A stretch of 64,000 bases of DNA from an uncultured Lachnospiraceae bacterium (GCA_947632515.1 CANRPO010000014.1:1-64000); one strand, 5' to 3'. Counted from the stretch's first letter, positions 17,858 through 26,819 are shown. Translations and numbers: made by a program. The notes: a model not told the origin generated them from the sequence alone.

Positions 17858-19507
17858 ATGGAACAGTGGCGCAAAAGAAAACAATTTATGATCCTGTTGA
17901 CTCTGATCTGGGTGGCGCAGATGGCGGCCGCCTTTTATTTCTGCACACAGAAACAGGGGTTTCATGAGGACGAGTACTACACCTACTATTCCACGGCGCG
18001 CACGAACGGTTTCTATGTGGAGGACGGGATATGGATGGATCGGGAGACTTACCGAAATGAGTTTGTGGTGCTCCCCGAACAGCGTTTTCAGTATGGACTC
18101 GTCAAGCTTGTCCAGTCCTGGGACGTACATCCGCCGCTCTACTATTGGGTGTTCCACACCGCAGCGTCGCTTGCGCCGGGTGTGTTTACGAAGTGGTCGG
18201 GGCTTATCGTCAATCTGTTGTTTCATGGGATCAATATCGTGCTGTTGGCATATCTGGCTTATCTGGCAGGCGGGCAAAACGGCGGGGTTTCCCTGCTTGC
18301 AGTTCTGTTCTGGGGCGTGAGTCCGGCTGTCATGAGCGGCGTGGTCTTTATCAGAATGTACGAGATGCTGACAATGTTCGTCCTTCTGTGCGCCATACTG
18401 CATCTGCGCGCGGTGCAAAAAAATGAGAAAAAGCTGTCGGTTCCGGGTTGTCTTGCGCCCATGGCGGCGGTGACTTATCTCGGTTTTCTGACGCAGTATT
18501 ACTATGTCGTCTTTCTGTTTTACTTAGGGGCCGCGTTCTGTGTGTGGCTTTTGCGCCGGGATCGTAAACTGCGAAACTGCGTCAGGTACGGGGCCGCGCA
18601 GGGCGTCGCGCTCGGGCTTGCATGGATGACCTATCCCGCGTGTCTGGGACAGATATTTCGCGGACAGAGGGGCGCGCAGGCTGCGGACAATTTTTTCGAC
18701 CGGTCCAATACGGCGACGCGGATTCGTTTTTTCTTCGATCTCATGAACCGCTATGTATTTGGACATCTGCTCCCTGTGCTGCTCCTCCTGATTGCCGTCA
18801 TGGCTGCGGCGTGTCTGTGGCATGGGCGGTCTGCGGAGCGCAGCGCAGCCATGGGCGAAAAGTGCGGGATAGCGTTTGACGTTCGTTTCCGGATGCTGGC
18901 GTTTGCGGCGGCGGGCTATTTCCTGACCGTGTCGAAGACGGCGCTTTTGCTCGGCGACACGTCGAACCGTTATCAGCTTCCGATCTATGGGATAGCGGTG
19001 TTTCTTGTCTTTACTGCAGCCGGAGAATTGTGGAGGAGGAGTCTGGTCATCTGCGCTGAGAAAGGAGCGCATGTGAGGTATGCCGGGTATGTGGAAAAAG
19101 CGGCCGGGGTCTTCTGTATTGCCGCTATTTTAGGAGCGTATTTTTGGGACGGCGTGCCCTTTCTCTATCCGGAGGACCGCGAGCAGATCGCTTTTGCCAA
19201 GGAGTGCGCGGAGAACGGAACGCCTGCCGTCTGGCTGTATCAGCCGGGCGAGGAGTGGTGCGTTTGGGATGTGACTGACGAGCTGCTGCGCTATCCGAGG
19301 ATCTATTTTGCGTCAGCGGCAAATAGCGAGCCGCCGGATGACGAAACGATACAAAGCGCAGACGCCGTGATCGTATATCTCGCTCATGGCGCGGACGCGG
19401 AAGAGCAGCTGGGCAGGATTCTCATGTGCAACCCAAGACTGACCGGGTACAGACTTGTGTTTGATGAGAAATATTGCGGTGTGTGGTTGGTTTATGGTAT
19501 ACTATAG
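17858..19507 (+). CDS. GT-C membrane glycosyltransferase (GT39/ArnT-like)
   Basis: A 549-residue polytopic protein. The first outer loop holds HEDEYYTYYSTA near 36 and WDVHPPLYYW near 88, the acidic-His pattern of the GT39/ArnT/PMT group, whose catalytic aspartate or glutamate lies in that loop. About ten further membrane segments follow, then a soluble C-terminal domain from about 440. Such enzymes take a sugar from a polyprenyl-phosphate donor on the outer face; the GtrB-like enzymes at 7323 and 49001 could make the donor. The pseB promoter lies inside its last codons. Confidence 0.75.
   Translation: MEQWRKRKQFMILLTLIWVAQMAAAFYFCTQKQGFHEDEYYTYYSTARTNGFYVEDGIWMDRETYRNEFVVLPEQRFQYGLVKLVQSWDVHPPLYYWVFHTAASLAPGVFTKWSGLIVNLLFHGINIVLLAYLAYLAGGQNGGVSLLAVLFWGVSPAVMSGVVFIRMYEMLTMFVLLCAILHLRAVQKNEKKLSVPGCLAPMAAVTYLGFLTQYYYVVFLFYLGAAFCVWLLRRDRKLRNCVRYGAAQGVALGLAWMTYPACLGQIFRGQRGAQAADNFFDRSNTATRIRFFFDLMNRYVFGHLLPVLLLLIAVMAAACLWHGRSAERSAAMGEKCGIAFDVRFRMLAFAAAGYFLTVSKTALLLGDTSNRYQLPIYGIAVFLVFTAAGELWRRSLVICAEKGAHVRYAGYVEKAAGVFCIAAILGAYFWDGVPFLYPEDREQIAFAKECAENGTPAVWLYQPGEEWCVWDVTDELLRYPRIYFASAANSEPPDDETIQSADAVIVYLAHGADAEEQLGRILMCNPRLTGYRLVFDEKYCGVWLVYGIL
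19474..19503 (+). promoter_or_regulatory. Candidate promoter of pseB
   Basis: TTGCGG, 18 bases, TATACT, with TGG before the -10. It lies within the 3' end of the upstream GT-C gene and would start transcription about 30 bases before pseB. Confidence 0.5.
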
Positions 19508-19538
19508 CTCAGCGGCGAGCGAAGTGGGAGGAAAACTC

Positions 19539-20534
19539 ATGTTAAACGATAAAACGATCCTGGTGACCGGGGGGACAGGCTCCTTCGGCAAATGCTTTAC
19601 GAGATACGTGCTGACACACTATCAGCCCAAGAAGATCATTATCTACTCAAGGGACGAGTTTAAACAGTGGCTCATGGCGGACGAGTTCAGGGAATATGAA
19701 GATAAGCTCCGCTTTTTCATCGGCGATGTGCGGGATTTGGGACGCCTTAAGAGAGCGTGCGAAGGTGTGGATTACATCATCCACGCGGCGGCGTTAAAAC
19801 AGGTTCCCGCCTGCGAGTACAACCCGAACGAGGCGATCAAGACGAATATTCACGGCGCCATGAATGTGATCGACGCGGCGCTGGACTGCGGCGTGCACAA
19901 GGTGGTGGCCCTGTCTACGGACAAGGCGGTCAACCCCGTCAATCTCTACGGCGGTACCAAACTCGTGTCGGACAAACTGTTCATTGCGGCAAACGCTTAT
20001 GCTGGCACGAAGGACATCAATTTTTCCATTGTGCGCTACGGCAATGTGGCCGGCAGCCGCGGGTCGGTGATCCCGCTTTTTCACAGACTGATCAAAGAGG
20101 GCGCTGCGGAGCTGCCGGTCACGGACGTGCGGATGACCCGTTTCTGGATCAGTCTCACACAGGGCGTGGAACTCGTGATCAAAGCGATCACGGAGGCGAA
20201 GGGCGGCGAGACATTCATCAGCAAGATTCCGTCCTTTAAGATCACCGATCTGGCGGAGGCGATGCTGCCGGGATGTGGGATCAGGGAGACGGGGATCCGC
20301 CCGGGAGAGAAACTGCACGAGATCATGGTGACGACAGAGGATTCCCACACGACTTACGAGTACGACAGGCATTTCATCGTGTATCCGCAGATGACATGGA
20401 ATAACAGGCAGCAGCCGGACCTGAGCGGCAGGAAAGTGGAGGAAGGTTTTTCCTACAGCTCCGGCACGAACACGGAGTGGCTGTCGGTGGAGGACATCAG
20501 GGAATTGTTGAAGGGAGTGGAGCTTGAAAAATAG
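19539..20534 (+). CDS. pseB: UDP-N-acetylglucosamine 4,6-dehydratase (inverting)
   Basis: A 331-residue soluble dehydratase, first step of pseudaminic acid synthesis: UDP-GlcNAc to UDP-2-acetamido-2,6-dideoxy-4-keto-L-arabino-hexose. It has VTGGTGSFGKCFTRYVL near 8, YSRDEFKQW, AALKQVPACEYNPNEAIKTN and the active-site STDKAVNPVNLYGGTK from Ser126 (Asp128, Lys129, Tyr137, Lys141). The Tyr-x3-Lys and lack of membrane segments favour the PseB type over the PglF type (compare 54374). The ATG at 19539 has GGGAGG at good spacing; the longer frame from 19455 overlaps the upstream gene. pseC follows after a 118-base gap. Confidence 0.92.
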   Translation: MLNDKTILVTGGTGSFGKCFTRYVLTHYQPKKIIIYSRDEFKQWLMADEFREYEDKLRFFIGDVRDLGRLKRACEGVDYIIHAAALKQVPACEYNPNEAIKTNIHGAMNVIDAALDCGVHKVVALSTDKAVNPVNLYGGTKLVSDKLFIAANAYAGTKDINFSIVRYGNVAGSRGSVIPLFHRLIKEGAAELPVTDVRMTRFWISLTQGVELVIKAITEAKGGETFISKIPSFKITDLAEAMLPGCGIRETGIRPGEKLHEIMVTTEDSHTTYEYDRHFIVYPQMTWNNRQQPDLSGRKVEEGFSYSSGTNTEWLSVEDIRELLKGVELEK

Positions 20535-20586
20535 CGCCGCAGGCGGGCGGCAGCCCGGCCGATCTCAATAGTGACAGAACAGGCGA

Positions 20587-20627
20587 GGGGACATGTAGGA
20601 ATGCATGTCCCCGATCAATACGGGGAC
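20587..20627 (+). promoter_or_regulatory. Two mutually exclusive hairpins between pseB and pseC
   Basis: GGGGACATG (20587-20595) pairs with CATGTCCCC (20604-20612). GTCCCCG (20607-20613) can instead pair with CGGGGAC (20621-20627). The two stems share bases and cannot coexist. There is no T run, so neither is a standard terminator. Confidence 0.45.
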
Positions 20628-20652
20628 GAACTGACGGAAAGGGACAAAGACT

Positions 20653-21861
20653 ATGGGAAAACCGATAGAAAAGCCGGCGGCTGCGGGCGGCACGCCTGCC
20701 AGAGAGAGCAAAATCTATTACGGGCACCAGTATATCGACGAGGCGGACGTGCAGGCGGTTGTGGACGTACTGCGTCATCACGATCTGACCTGCGGACCGA
20801 AGATCAAAGAATTGGAGGATAAGCTGTGCAGGCTGACGGGAGCGAAATATGCCGTGGTGTGCAGCAATGGGACGGCGGCGCTTCATATGTCCTGTCTTGC
20901 GGCGGGAGTCGGGGAAGGGGACGAGGTGATCACCACACCGATCACTTTCGCCGCCTCCGCCAACTGTGCGCTGTACTGCGGAGCGCGTCCGGTGTTCGCG
21001 GATATTGACCCTGAGACGTACAATATCGATCCGAAGAAGGTGGCGGAGGCGGTCACGGCGCGCACAAAGGCGGTGGTTGCGGTGGACTATACAGGGCAGT
21101 CCGCGGCGCTCGATCCGATCCGCGAGATCTGTAAGGCGCGCGGACTTACGCTGATCGAAGACGGCGCGCATGTGATCGGAACTAAATATAAAGGGCGATA
21201 TAACGGGTCTGTCTCCGATATGACGACCTTCAGCTTTCACCCGGTCAAGACCGTCACCGGCGGCGAGGGCGGCGCGGTGCTGACAAACGATGAGGCATTG
21301 TACAGAAAACTGCTGCTCTATCGCGCCCACGGCATCACGAGAGATGCAAGTCTTATGGAACACGAGCCGGACGGGCCGTGGTACTATGAACAGGTGGACC
21401 TTGGGTTTAACTACCGCATGACGGATATTCAGGCGGCGCTGATCATCAGCCAGCTCGATAAGCTGCCGATGTTCAGCAGGCGAAGAAAAGAGATCGTCTC
21501 CAGATATGACGAGGCATTCGGGAAACTGCCGCAGCTGTCCGTGCAGAAGGAGATCCCGGAGTCGGACACCACGAGGCATCTGTACATCCTGCGCATTGTT
21601 CCTGAGAAACTGACCATCGACAGACGGCAGTTTTTTGATGCGCTGGCGGCGGAGAATGTGTGCTGCAACGTGCATTATATTCCCACTTACTATTTTCCGT
21701 ACTATGAAAAGCTGGGTTATCACAGGGGCCTGTGTCCGAATGCGGAAAAACTGTATGAGGAGATCATCTCGCTGCCGCTCTACTATGCCATGACCGACGA
21801 GGATGTGGAGAGCGTTATCGAGGCTGTGACGAAGATCGCGGTATATTATGCGAAAGAGTAG
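20653..21861 (+). CDS. pseC: UDP-4-amino-4,6-dideoxy-L-AltNAc transaminase
   Basis: A 402-residue PLP-dependent DegT/DnrJ/EryC1 aminotransferase, the second step of pseudaminic acid synthesis. After a short extra N-terminus (about 15 residues) it reads IYYGHQYIDEADVQAVVDVL, SNGTAALHMSCLAAGVGEGD, TTPITFAASANCALYCGARP and FSFHPVKTVTGGEGGA, in which Lys199 should bind PLP. The PITFAASAN and HPVKTVTGGEGG motifs are typical of PseC. A weak AAGGGA lies upstream of the start. The substrate comes from pseB just upstream. Confidence 0.92.
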   Translation: MGKPIEKPAAAGGTPARESKIYYGHQYIDEADVQAVVDVLRHHDLTCGPKIKELEDKLCRLTGAKYAVVCSNGTAALHMSCLAAGVGEGDEVITTPITFAASANCALYCGARPVFADIDPETYNIDPKKVAEAVTARTKAVVAVDYTGQSAALDPIREICKARGLTLIEDGAHVIGTKYKGRYNGSVSDMTTFSFHPVKTVTGGEGGAVLTNDEALYRKLLLYRAHGITRDASLMEHEPDGPWYYEQVDLGFNYRMTDIQAALIISQLDKLPMFSRRRKEIVSRYDEAFGKLPQLSVQKEIPESDTTRHLYILRIVPEKLTIDRRQFFDALAAENVCCNVHYIPTYYFPYYEKLGYHRGLCPNAEKLYEEIISLPLYYAMTDEDVESVIEAVTKIAVYYAKE

Positions 21862-21933
21862 ATGGAAAGATCACACTGACGCGCTGCTCTTTCCATCAGT
21901 AAATTTGAGGCTCTGACATGGAAGATCAGTGTG
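21861..21933 (+). promoter_or_regulatory. Hairpin with possible pseudoknot before the 740-residue gene
   Basis: GATGGAAAGA (21861-21870) pairs exactly with TCTTTCCATC (21888-21897). Its loop contains CACACTGA (21872-21879), which can pair with TCAGTGTG (21926-21933), ending four bases before the AAGGAG ribosome binding site of the next gene. No T run follows the first stem. Confidence 0.4.
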
Positions 21934-21945
21934 TGAAGGAGCGAT

Positions 21946-24168
21946 ATGCAGACGAAGGAATTGACGACCGGAAACAAGATTATATTTGCCGTCACGGTGT
22001 GCGTGGTCACACTGTTTGTCTGGCTCAACAACGAGGGCAGCAGTCCGCTTGTGTACAAGGGCAGCGGTCTGCAGTATTCGGTGGGACTGGTGGATTCGGA
22101 GAACAATCTTGTGGTGCAGGAATCCGTGGAGACGAGCGGCGTTGTGGCGGGAACGCCGCAGTATGTACTGAACCGGGGGAGCTACACGGCTGAGATGGAG
22201 TATGCCGTGGAACAGCCGGACTCTGTTCTGGAGTTGTGGGAACAGAAGAGCAAGATAGCTGCGTGGCCGCTGGATCCGGAGCAGACAGAGATCGCGGTTG
22301 ACTTTACGCTGTCGAAGGACGCCAAGCAGTTGCAGCTCAGGGTCAACTACAGCGGAAGGGGCGCCCTGACGGTCAGGGAATTGCGCCTGTCGCCCCATAC
22401 CATGTTCTACTCAGACACCTATTTCTTTATTGCGGTATTCCTCCTTTGCAGTCTGCTCCTATGGCTGTATATGACGCGCGGGAAGATCCGCCTGACACAG
22501 GAGCAGCTGGTGGACTATAGTGTGATCCTTGGCGTGGCGGTGTTAGCCACAACGCCGATGATGCAGACCTATCTTTACAATGGGGATGATCTGTGCTATC
22601 ATCTGGCGCGCATGGAAGGATTGAAGGACGGTATCCTGGACGGACAGATCCCGGTCAATATTCTGCCCGAAGGGCTGCAGGGAAACGGCTATCTGAATGC
22701 GATGTATCCGTATCTGTTCCTGTATATAGGGGCATTTCTCAGAATCTGCCGCGTGTCCATCGGCCTGTCGTACAAGGTATTGGTATTCTTGGCCAATATT
22801 GGTTCTGCCGTCTGCGCCTATGCGGCGGTGAAGTCCATGTGCAGATCGCGCCGCAGCGCCATATTGGCGGCGGTGCTGTACACGCTCATGCCCTATCGCT
22901 TTACGAATATTTTTTCCAGAGGGGATTTGGGGGAGACGCTGGCGCTGGTCTTCTGGCCGCTTGTTATCGCAGGGCTGTACCATATCGTTATGGGAGAGCG
23001 GCGCTATTGGTATTATCTGGTGATCGGCTTTAGCGGCGTGCTGCAGAGCCATATTCTGAGCGCGGCCTTTGCGGCGGCGGTCTGCGTGATCACAGCTCTC
23101 GTGTACTGTGGGCGCATTGTCCGCGAGAAGAGATACATTGAGATCGGCAAGGCGGGGGGACTGTTTCTTCTGCTGAATATGTGGTATCTTGTGCCGTTTT
23201 TATACTATTATTTCAGGGAAAATCTGAGCACGGAGATGCTTCGGTGGAGCGGGTACTTCGAGCAGTCCATCAATCCGTCCAATCTGACGGAGAGCATCAG
23301 CTTATACAACAAGCAGTATTTCTCACTCGGGCTGGCGCTGATCGGCTGTGTGGGGATCGGTATCGTATGGCTGCTCTGCGAGAGGCGCGCCGAGAGGACG
23401 GCGAAACAGGGGTATCTCCTGTATCTGCTGGTGCTGGGCTGCCTTTTGACTTACATGACGACGGGGTATTTCCCGAGTAAGACGCTGTTGGAGAACGCAC
23501 TGTTTCGAAATGTGGTGACGATGATCCAGTTCCCGTGGCGGTTCCTTGGGCCGGCGTGCGCGTGTTTTCTTTTTGTGGGGACAGTCGGCCTGTCTGAATC
23601 GGAGATTTTAAAACCGTATCGGAACCTTATCTTCTCCATGCTCGTGTGCCTGAATCTTCTGGTGATCGTGTCGGTCCCCACGGATAACAGCCACATGCCG
23701 TACACGAATGCGGAGGCGGTGGTCTCCAAAGGGCATGAGAGCAAGCTGGCGGCAAATATTGGTCTTTACTATCCGCAGGAGTGGCGGCTTGACGGGGCGT
23801 CGGACGAGAAACTGACCTCCGGCGTAATCATGTCGGATGTGGACAAGGTGTCCGTCCGTGATTACCGGAAGAAGGGGACAAGAGCGACGGTGTCATACAC
23901 AGCGGCGGCGGATAATTGTTATATAGAACTGCCGATTCAGAATTATCTCGGATATCGGGCCTGCGACGAGAATGGCAAAAGACTGCAGATTGAGCGGGGA
24001 ATCGGCGGCAGAATGAGATTTGCCACAGTGGGAGACGGAGCGGTGCATACCATATCGGTTCGCTATGGGCCGAATGCGCTTTTTATCGCGGCCGATCTTA
24101 TCTCCGCGCTGACCATTGCGTATCCGGCGCTCATGCAAAGAAGGCGCAGAGGAGGGGATAGGGTATGA
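21946..24168 (+). CDS. Large polytopic membrane protein, PTPS-related/YfhO-like GT-C
   Basis: A 740-residue protein. TM1 is at about 10-27 and an extracytoplasmic beta-rich domain follows to about 150. Then come about twelve membrane segments, with YNGDDLCYHLARMEGLKDG near 210 and MPYRFTNIFSRGDLGE near 320. The acidic GDD loop and layout resemble the 6-pyruvoyl-tetrahydropterin synthase-related membrane domain and YfhO proteins, GT-C relatives that add sugars to surface polymers. A soluble C-terminal domain spans about 580-715. AAGGAG precedes the ATG. The AraC gene overlaps its stop by four bases, which links the two in one message. Confidence 0.65.
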   Translation: MQTKELTTGNKIIFAVTVCVVTLFVWLNNEGSSPLVYKGSGLQYSVGLVDSENNLVVQESVETSGVVAGTPQYVLNRGSYTAEMEYAVEQPDSVLELWEQKSKIAAWPLDPEQTEIAVDFTLSKDAKQLQLRVNYSGRGALTVRELRLSPHTMFYSDTYFFIAVFLLCSLLLWLYMTRGKIRLTQEQLVDYSVILGVAVLATTPMMQTYLYNGDDLCYHLARMEGLKDGILDGQIPVNILPEGLQGNGYLNAMYPYLFLYIGAFLRICRVSIGLSYKVLVFLANIGSAVCAYAAVKSMCRSRRSAILAAVLYTLMPYRFTNIFSRGDLGETLALVFWPLVIAGLYHIVMGERRYWYYLVIGFSGVLQSHILSAAFAAAVCVITALVYCGRIVREKRYIEIGKAGGLFLLLNMWYLVPFLYYYFRENLSTEMLRWSGYFEQSINPSNLTESISLYNKQYFSLGLALIGCVGIGIVWLLCERRAERTAKQGYLLYLLVLGCLLTYMTTGYFPSKTLLENALFRNVVTMIQFPWRFLGPACACFLFVGTVGLSESEILKPYRNLIFSMLVCLNLLVIVSVPTDNSHMPYTNAEAVVSKGHESKLAANIGLYYPQEWRLDGASDEKLTSGVIMSDVDKVSVRDYRKKGTRATVSYTAAADNCYIELPIQNYLGYRACDENGKRLQIERGIGGRMRFATVGDGAVHTISVRYGPNALFIAADLISALTIAYPALMQRRRRGGDRV

Positions 24169-25109
24169 GTAATGTGGGGGGGGGAAGACGAAAAAGGGAC
24201 ATTCAGTTCCGGTATTACGAAATCCCGCAAAATCAGCCGTGTCTGGCGCTGTTGGGAGAGGCTTGGGTAAGACCTTACGGCGACGGGGTCAACTGCCAGC
24301 ATTTTCACAATTATATGGAGATCGGTTTCTGCTACGACGGTTCGGGGACGGTGGAGCTGGACGGAGAGCGGGTCGGATATGAGGCGGACATGTTTACCAT
24401 CATTCCCAAGAATTACCCGCACAACACGGAGAGCGAGCATTTTTCTCTGAGCAGCTGGGAGTATCTGTTCATAGACGCGGAGGCGCTTCTGCGGGAGGTT
24501 TACAGAGACAACCGCATCTACGGGGACGATCTCGTGGCGCTGATCAACGATCGCGCATGGGCCGTCAGCGCGTCGGAGTATCCGGAGACGGCGGCGCTGA
24601 TCCGAAACATTATGGAGGAGATGCGCTATAAGAAAGAATTTTATTATGAAAGCGTTCGCGGTCTGTTGTTCGCGCTGCTCATCAATATTGCGCGCATGAA
24701 CAATAAGGCCTCCGACAAAGTGAAACGGCAGAGCAGCGGCGTCTCGCAGATGACGGTAGCGCTGCATCATATCGGCAAGCATTACGCGGAGGATCTGACC
24801 ATCGGCGATCTCGCCGCAGTAAGCCACATGTCGGAGACGCATTTTCGGCGGGTTTTTCAGAAGGCCATGAATATGACCCCTTCCGATTATCTGAATCTTG
24901 TGCGGGTACAGATGGCGTGTGAGCATATGAAAAAATCTTCGGATAACATGGAACTGGTGGCTGAAAAGTGCGGTTTTCGATCGGTTTCTACTTTTAACAG
25001 AAATTTCAAAAAGGTGCTGGGTATCACACCCTACCAGTGGAAGATCCATCCGGAGAATTATGAGGCGAAATTGCAAAATTACAAAATTTCCGCGTATCGG
25101 GGCTGGTAG
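24165..25109 (+). CDS. AraC-family transcriptional regulator
   Basis: A 314-residue regulator. The N-terminal half is a cupin-like sensor (HFHNYMEIGFCYDGSG near 45-60, IPKNYPHN near 83). The C-terminal 100 residues hold two helix-turn-helix units: LTIGDLAAVSHMSETHFRRV and MELVAEKCGFRSVSTFNRNF, ending KVLGITPYQW. It overlaps the preceding membrane gene by four bases and is followed by a terminator and then the sugar transporter and beta-galactosidase genes. It therefore probably activates those in response to a galactoside. AGGAGG lies about nine bases upstream. Codons 4-7 contain a run of nine G (24176-24184), where a slip would destroy the frame. Confidence 0.9.
   Translation: MSNVGGGRRKRDIQFRYYEIPQNQPCLALLGEAWVRPYGDGVNCQHFHNYMEIGFCYDGSGTVELDGERVGYEADMFTIIPKNYPHNTESEHFSLSSWEYLFIDAEALLREVYRDNRIYGDDLVALINDRAWAVSASEYPETAALIRNIMEEMRYKKEFYYESVRGLLFALLINIARMNNKASDKVKRQSSGVSQMTVALHHIGKHYAEDLTIGDLAAVSHMSETHFRRVFQKAMNMTPSDYLNLVRVQMACEHMKKSSDNMELVAEKCGFRSVSTFNRNFKKVLGITPYQWKIHPENYEAKLQNYKISAYRGW
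24176..24184 (+). repeat. G9 homopolymer in the AraC start region
   Basis: Nine consecutive G within codons 4-7 of the regulator. Each gain or loss of one base shifts the frame before any domain is made. Confidence 0.85.
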
Positions 25110-25174
25110 TCGGCGCCGATGCGCATATGGCGTAATTCCCGATACTTGCTGATTTAATAACGTAATCGTTTAAG

Positions 25175-25207
25175 GAGCATATTCGTGGTCGAATCTGCTC
25201 TTTTTTT
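25175..25207 (+). terminator. Intrinsic terminator after the AraC gene
   Basis: GAGCA-T-ATTCG, loop TGGT, CGAAT-C-TGCTC: an 11-step stem with one T-C mismatch, followed by seven T. It closes the transcript that carries the AraC gene. Confidence 0.9.
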
Positions 25208-25212
25208 GATTA

Positions 25213-25249
25213 TTGATAGCAACATACGATGAGTGCGAGGAGTTATAAT
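25213..25249 (+). promoter_or_regulatory. Candidate activator-dependent promoter of the sugar ABC operon
   Basis: A perfect TATAAT at 25244-25249 has no -35 match at 16-18 bases (the sequence there is AACATA). ATAGCAACATACGA lies just upstream, similar to sequence before the TATAAT at 26865. The leader to the start codon would be about 118 bases. Lack of a -35 fits dependence on the AraC activator. Confidence 0.5.
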
Positions 25250-25373
25250 GCATACATAATCAATTAAAACGAGGGAAAAGTTATACAAAATGACGAAATA
25301 ACTCGAAAAAAATTGGTTAGCGAGAAATGAAAATGCACGAAATGTGCACAAAAATGAATGGGAGGAAACAGAA

Positions 25374-26759
25374 ATGAAAAGAAAGATTTTAGCAGCGCTG
25401 TTGGCGTCTACCATGATTCTTTCCCTGGCGGGCTGCGGCGGTGGATCAAGTGATTCCGCGGGATCGGCAGACACGGGCGCGGCTGCGGACAGCGGCGCGG
25501 CGGCAGACACAGGAGCGGCTGCGGACACAGGCGCTGCGGACAGCGGCGATGCGGCTGCGGCAGGCGGCGAGACGCTTACCGTATGGTGCTGGGATCCGGC
25601 ATTCAACATGAACGCTATGTACGAGGCGGAGAAAGTTTACCAGAAGGATCATCCGGACTTCAAGCTGAACGTGATCGAGACTCCTTGGGAGGATGTGCAG
25701 ACCAAGATCACGACGGCTGCGGCTTCAGGCGATCTGAGCACGCTGCCCGACATTCTTCTGATGCAGGACAACGCATTCCAGAAGAACGTTATCAGTTATC
25801 CCGACGCATTTGTAGACCTGACGAACAGCGGTATCGACTTTTCGCAGTTCGCGGCAGGTAAGGCGGGCTACTCCATCGTAAACGGCGCAAACTATGGCGT
25901 TCCTTTTGATAACGGCGCGGTAGTTGGCTGTTATCGTACCGACGTGCTGGAACAGGCGGGTCTGACGGTGGATGATTTCACAGACATCACATGGGACCAG
26001 TACATTGAGAACGGCAAGAAGGTTCTGGAGGCGACAGGCAAGCCCCTCATCTCCATGCAGGCCGGCGAATGCGACCTGATCATGATGATGTTACAGTCTG
26101 CGGGAGCGTCTCTCTTCAACGAGGACGGCACCGCAAACATCGTTGACAACGACACGCTGAAGATCGTCATGGAGACATACAAGCAGCTCAAGGACAGCGG
26201 CGTGTTGGTCGAGGTAAACAGCTGGGATGAGTATGTAGGCTCCTTCGTGAGCGGCGACGTGGCAGGTACGGTCAACGGCTGCTGGATCCTGGCATCGATC
26301 CAGACGGCGGAGGATCAGGCGGGCAAATGGGCGATTACCAATATGCCGAGTCTGGTAGGCGTGAGCAGCGCGACCAACTACTCCAACAACGGCGGTTCTT
26401 CCTGGGCGGTAACGGCTAACTGCCAGAATACGGATCTCGCGTTCGACTTCCTGGCAAGCACTTTCGCGGGCAGCACGGAGCTGTATGACAACATTCTTCC
26501 GAGCGGCGCTCTGGCGACATGGGCACCCGCCGGCGAGTCAGACGCATACGGCGTAGGCAACGACTTCTTCGGCGGCGACGCGGTTTCCGCTAAGATCGTT
26601 GAGTATTCCACCAAGGTACCTTCCAACATCACGGGCGTTTACTACTACGAGGCGCGTGACGCGGTTGCTACGGCGATCACAAACTATATCAACGGTTCCT
26701 CCATCGAGACTGAGCTGCAGACCGCTGCGGACACTGTAAACTTCAATATGGGACAGTAA
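25374..26759 (+). CDS. Sugar ABC transporter substrate-binding lipoprotein
   Basis: A 461-residue family 1 solute-binding protein. The signal peptide ends in LSLAGC with lipidated Cys21. A Gly/Ser and then Ala-Asp-rich linker (22-65) includes four tandem six-residue repeats. The folded part begins ETLTVWCWDPAFNMNAMYEAEK with YGVPFDNGAVVGCY, and IETPWEDVQTK is typical of oligosaccharide binders. The start at 25374 follows GGGAGG; the in-frame ATG at 25344 lacks a site and would delay the signal peptide. With the two permeases and beta-galactosidase downstream, a galactoside is the probable ligand. Confidence 0.92.
   Translation: MKRKILAALLASTMILSLAGCGGGSSDSAGSADTGAAADSGAAADTGAAADTGAADSGDAAAAGGETLTVWCWDPAFNMNAMYEAEKVYQKDHPDFKLNVIETPWEDVQTKITTAAASGDLSTLPDILLMQDNAFQKNVISYPDAFVDLTNSGIDFSQFAAGKAGYSIVNGANYGVPFDNGAVVGCYRTDVLEQAGLTVDDFTDITWDQYIENGKKVLEATGKPLISMQAGECDLIMMMLQSAGASLFNEDGTANIVDNDTLKIVMETYKQLKDSGVLVEVNSWDEYVGSFVSGDVAGTVNGCWILASIQTAEDQAGKWAITNMPSLVGVSSATNYSNNGGSSWAVTANCQNTDLAFDFLASTFAGSTELYDNILPSGALATWAPAGESDAYGVGNDFFGGDAVSAKIVEYSTKVPSNITGVYYYEARDAVATAITNYINGSSIETELQTAADTVNFNMGQ
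25467..25538 (+). repeat. Four 18-bp tandem repeats in the lipoprotein linker
   Basis: Four imperfect 18-base units encode ADTGAA, ADSGAA, ADTGAA and ADTGAA (residues 32-55). They lengthen the flexible tether between the lipid anchor and the binding domain. Copy number could vary in frame. Confidence 0.85.
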
Positions 26760-26773
26760 TATAGGGCATAACA

Positions 26774-26819
26774 GATAAGACACAGGGGGAATAGTTCTAA
26801 CCGGCTGTTCCCCCTTATC
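26774..26819 (+). promoter_or_regulatory. Intercistronic hairpin after the binding-protein gene
   Basis: AGGGGGAA-TAG and CTG-TTCCCCCT form an 11-step stem (one G-T), with outer A/T pairs GATAA and TTATC. Only an AT-rich, not T-pure, tail follows. Such stems often let the binding protein be expressed above the permeases. Confidence 0.6.

Noticed and set aside
15611-18418. Long minus-strand open frames of about 450-470 codons opposite the glycosyltransferase genes
   Set aside because: Same reason: strong GC codon bias leaves few stops on the antisense strand, and no motif or start signal is present.
25467-25538. Short repeats as a CRISPR-like array
   Set aside because: The units are contiguous, in frame with the lipoprotein and have no spacers.
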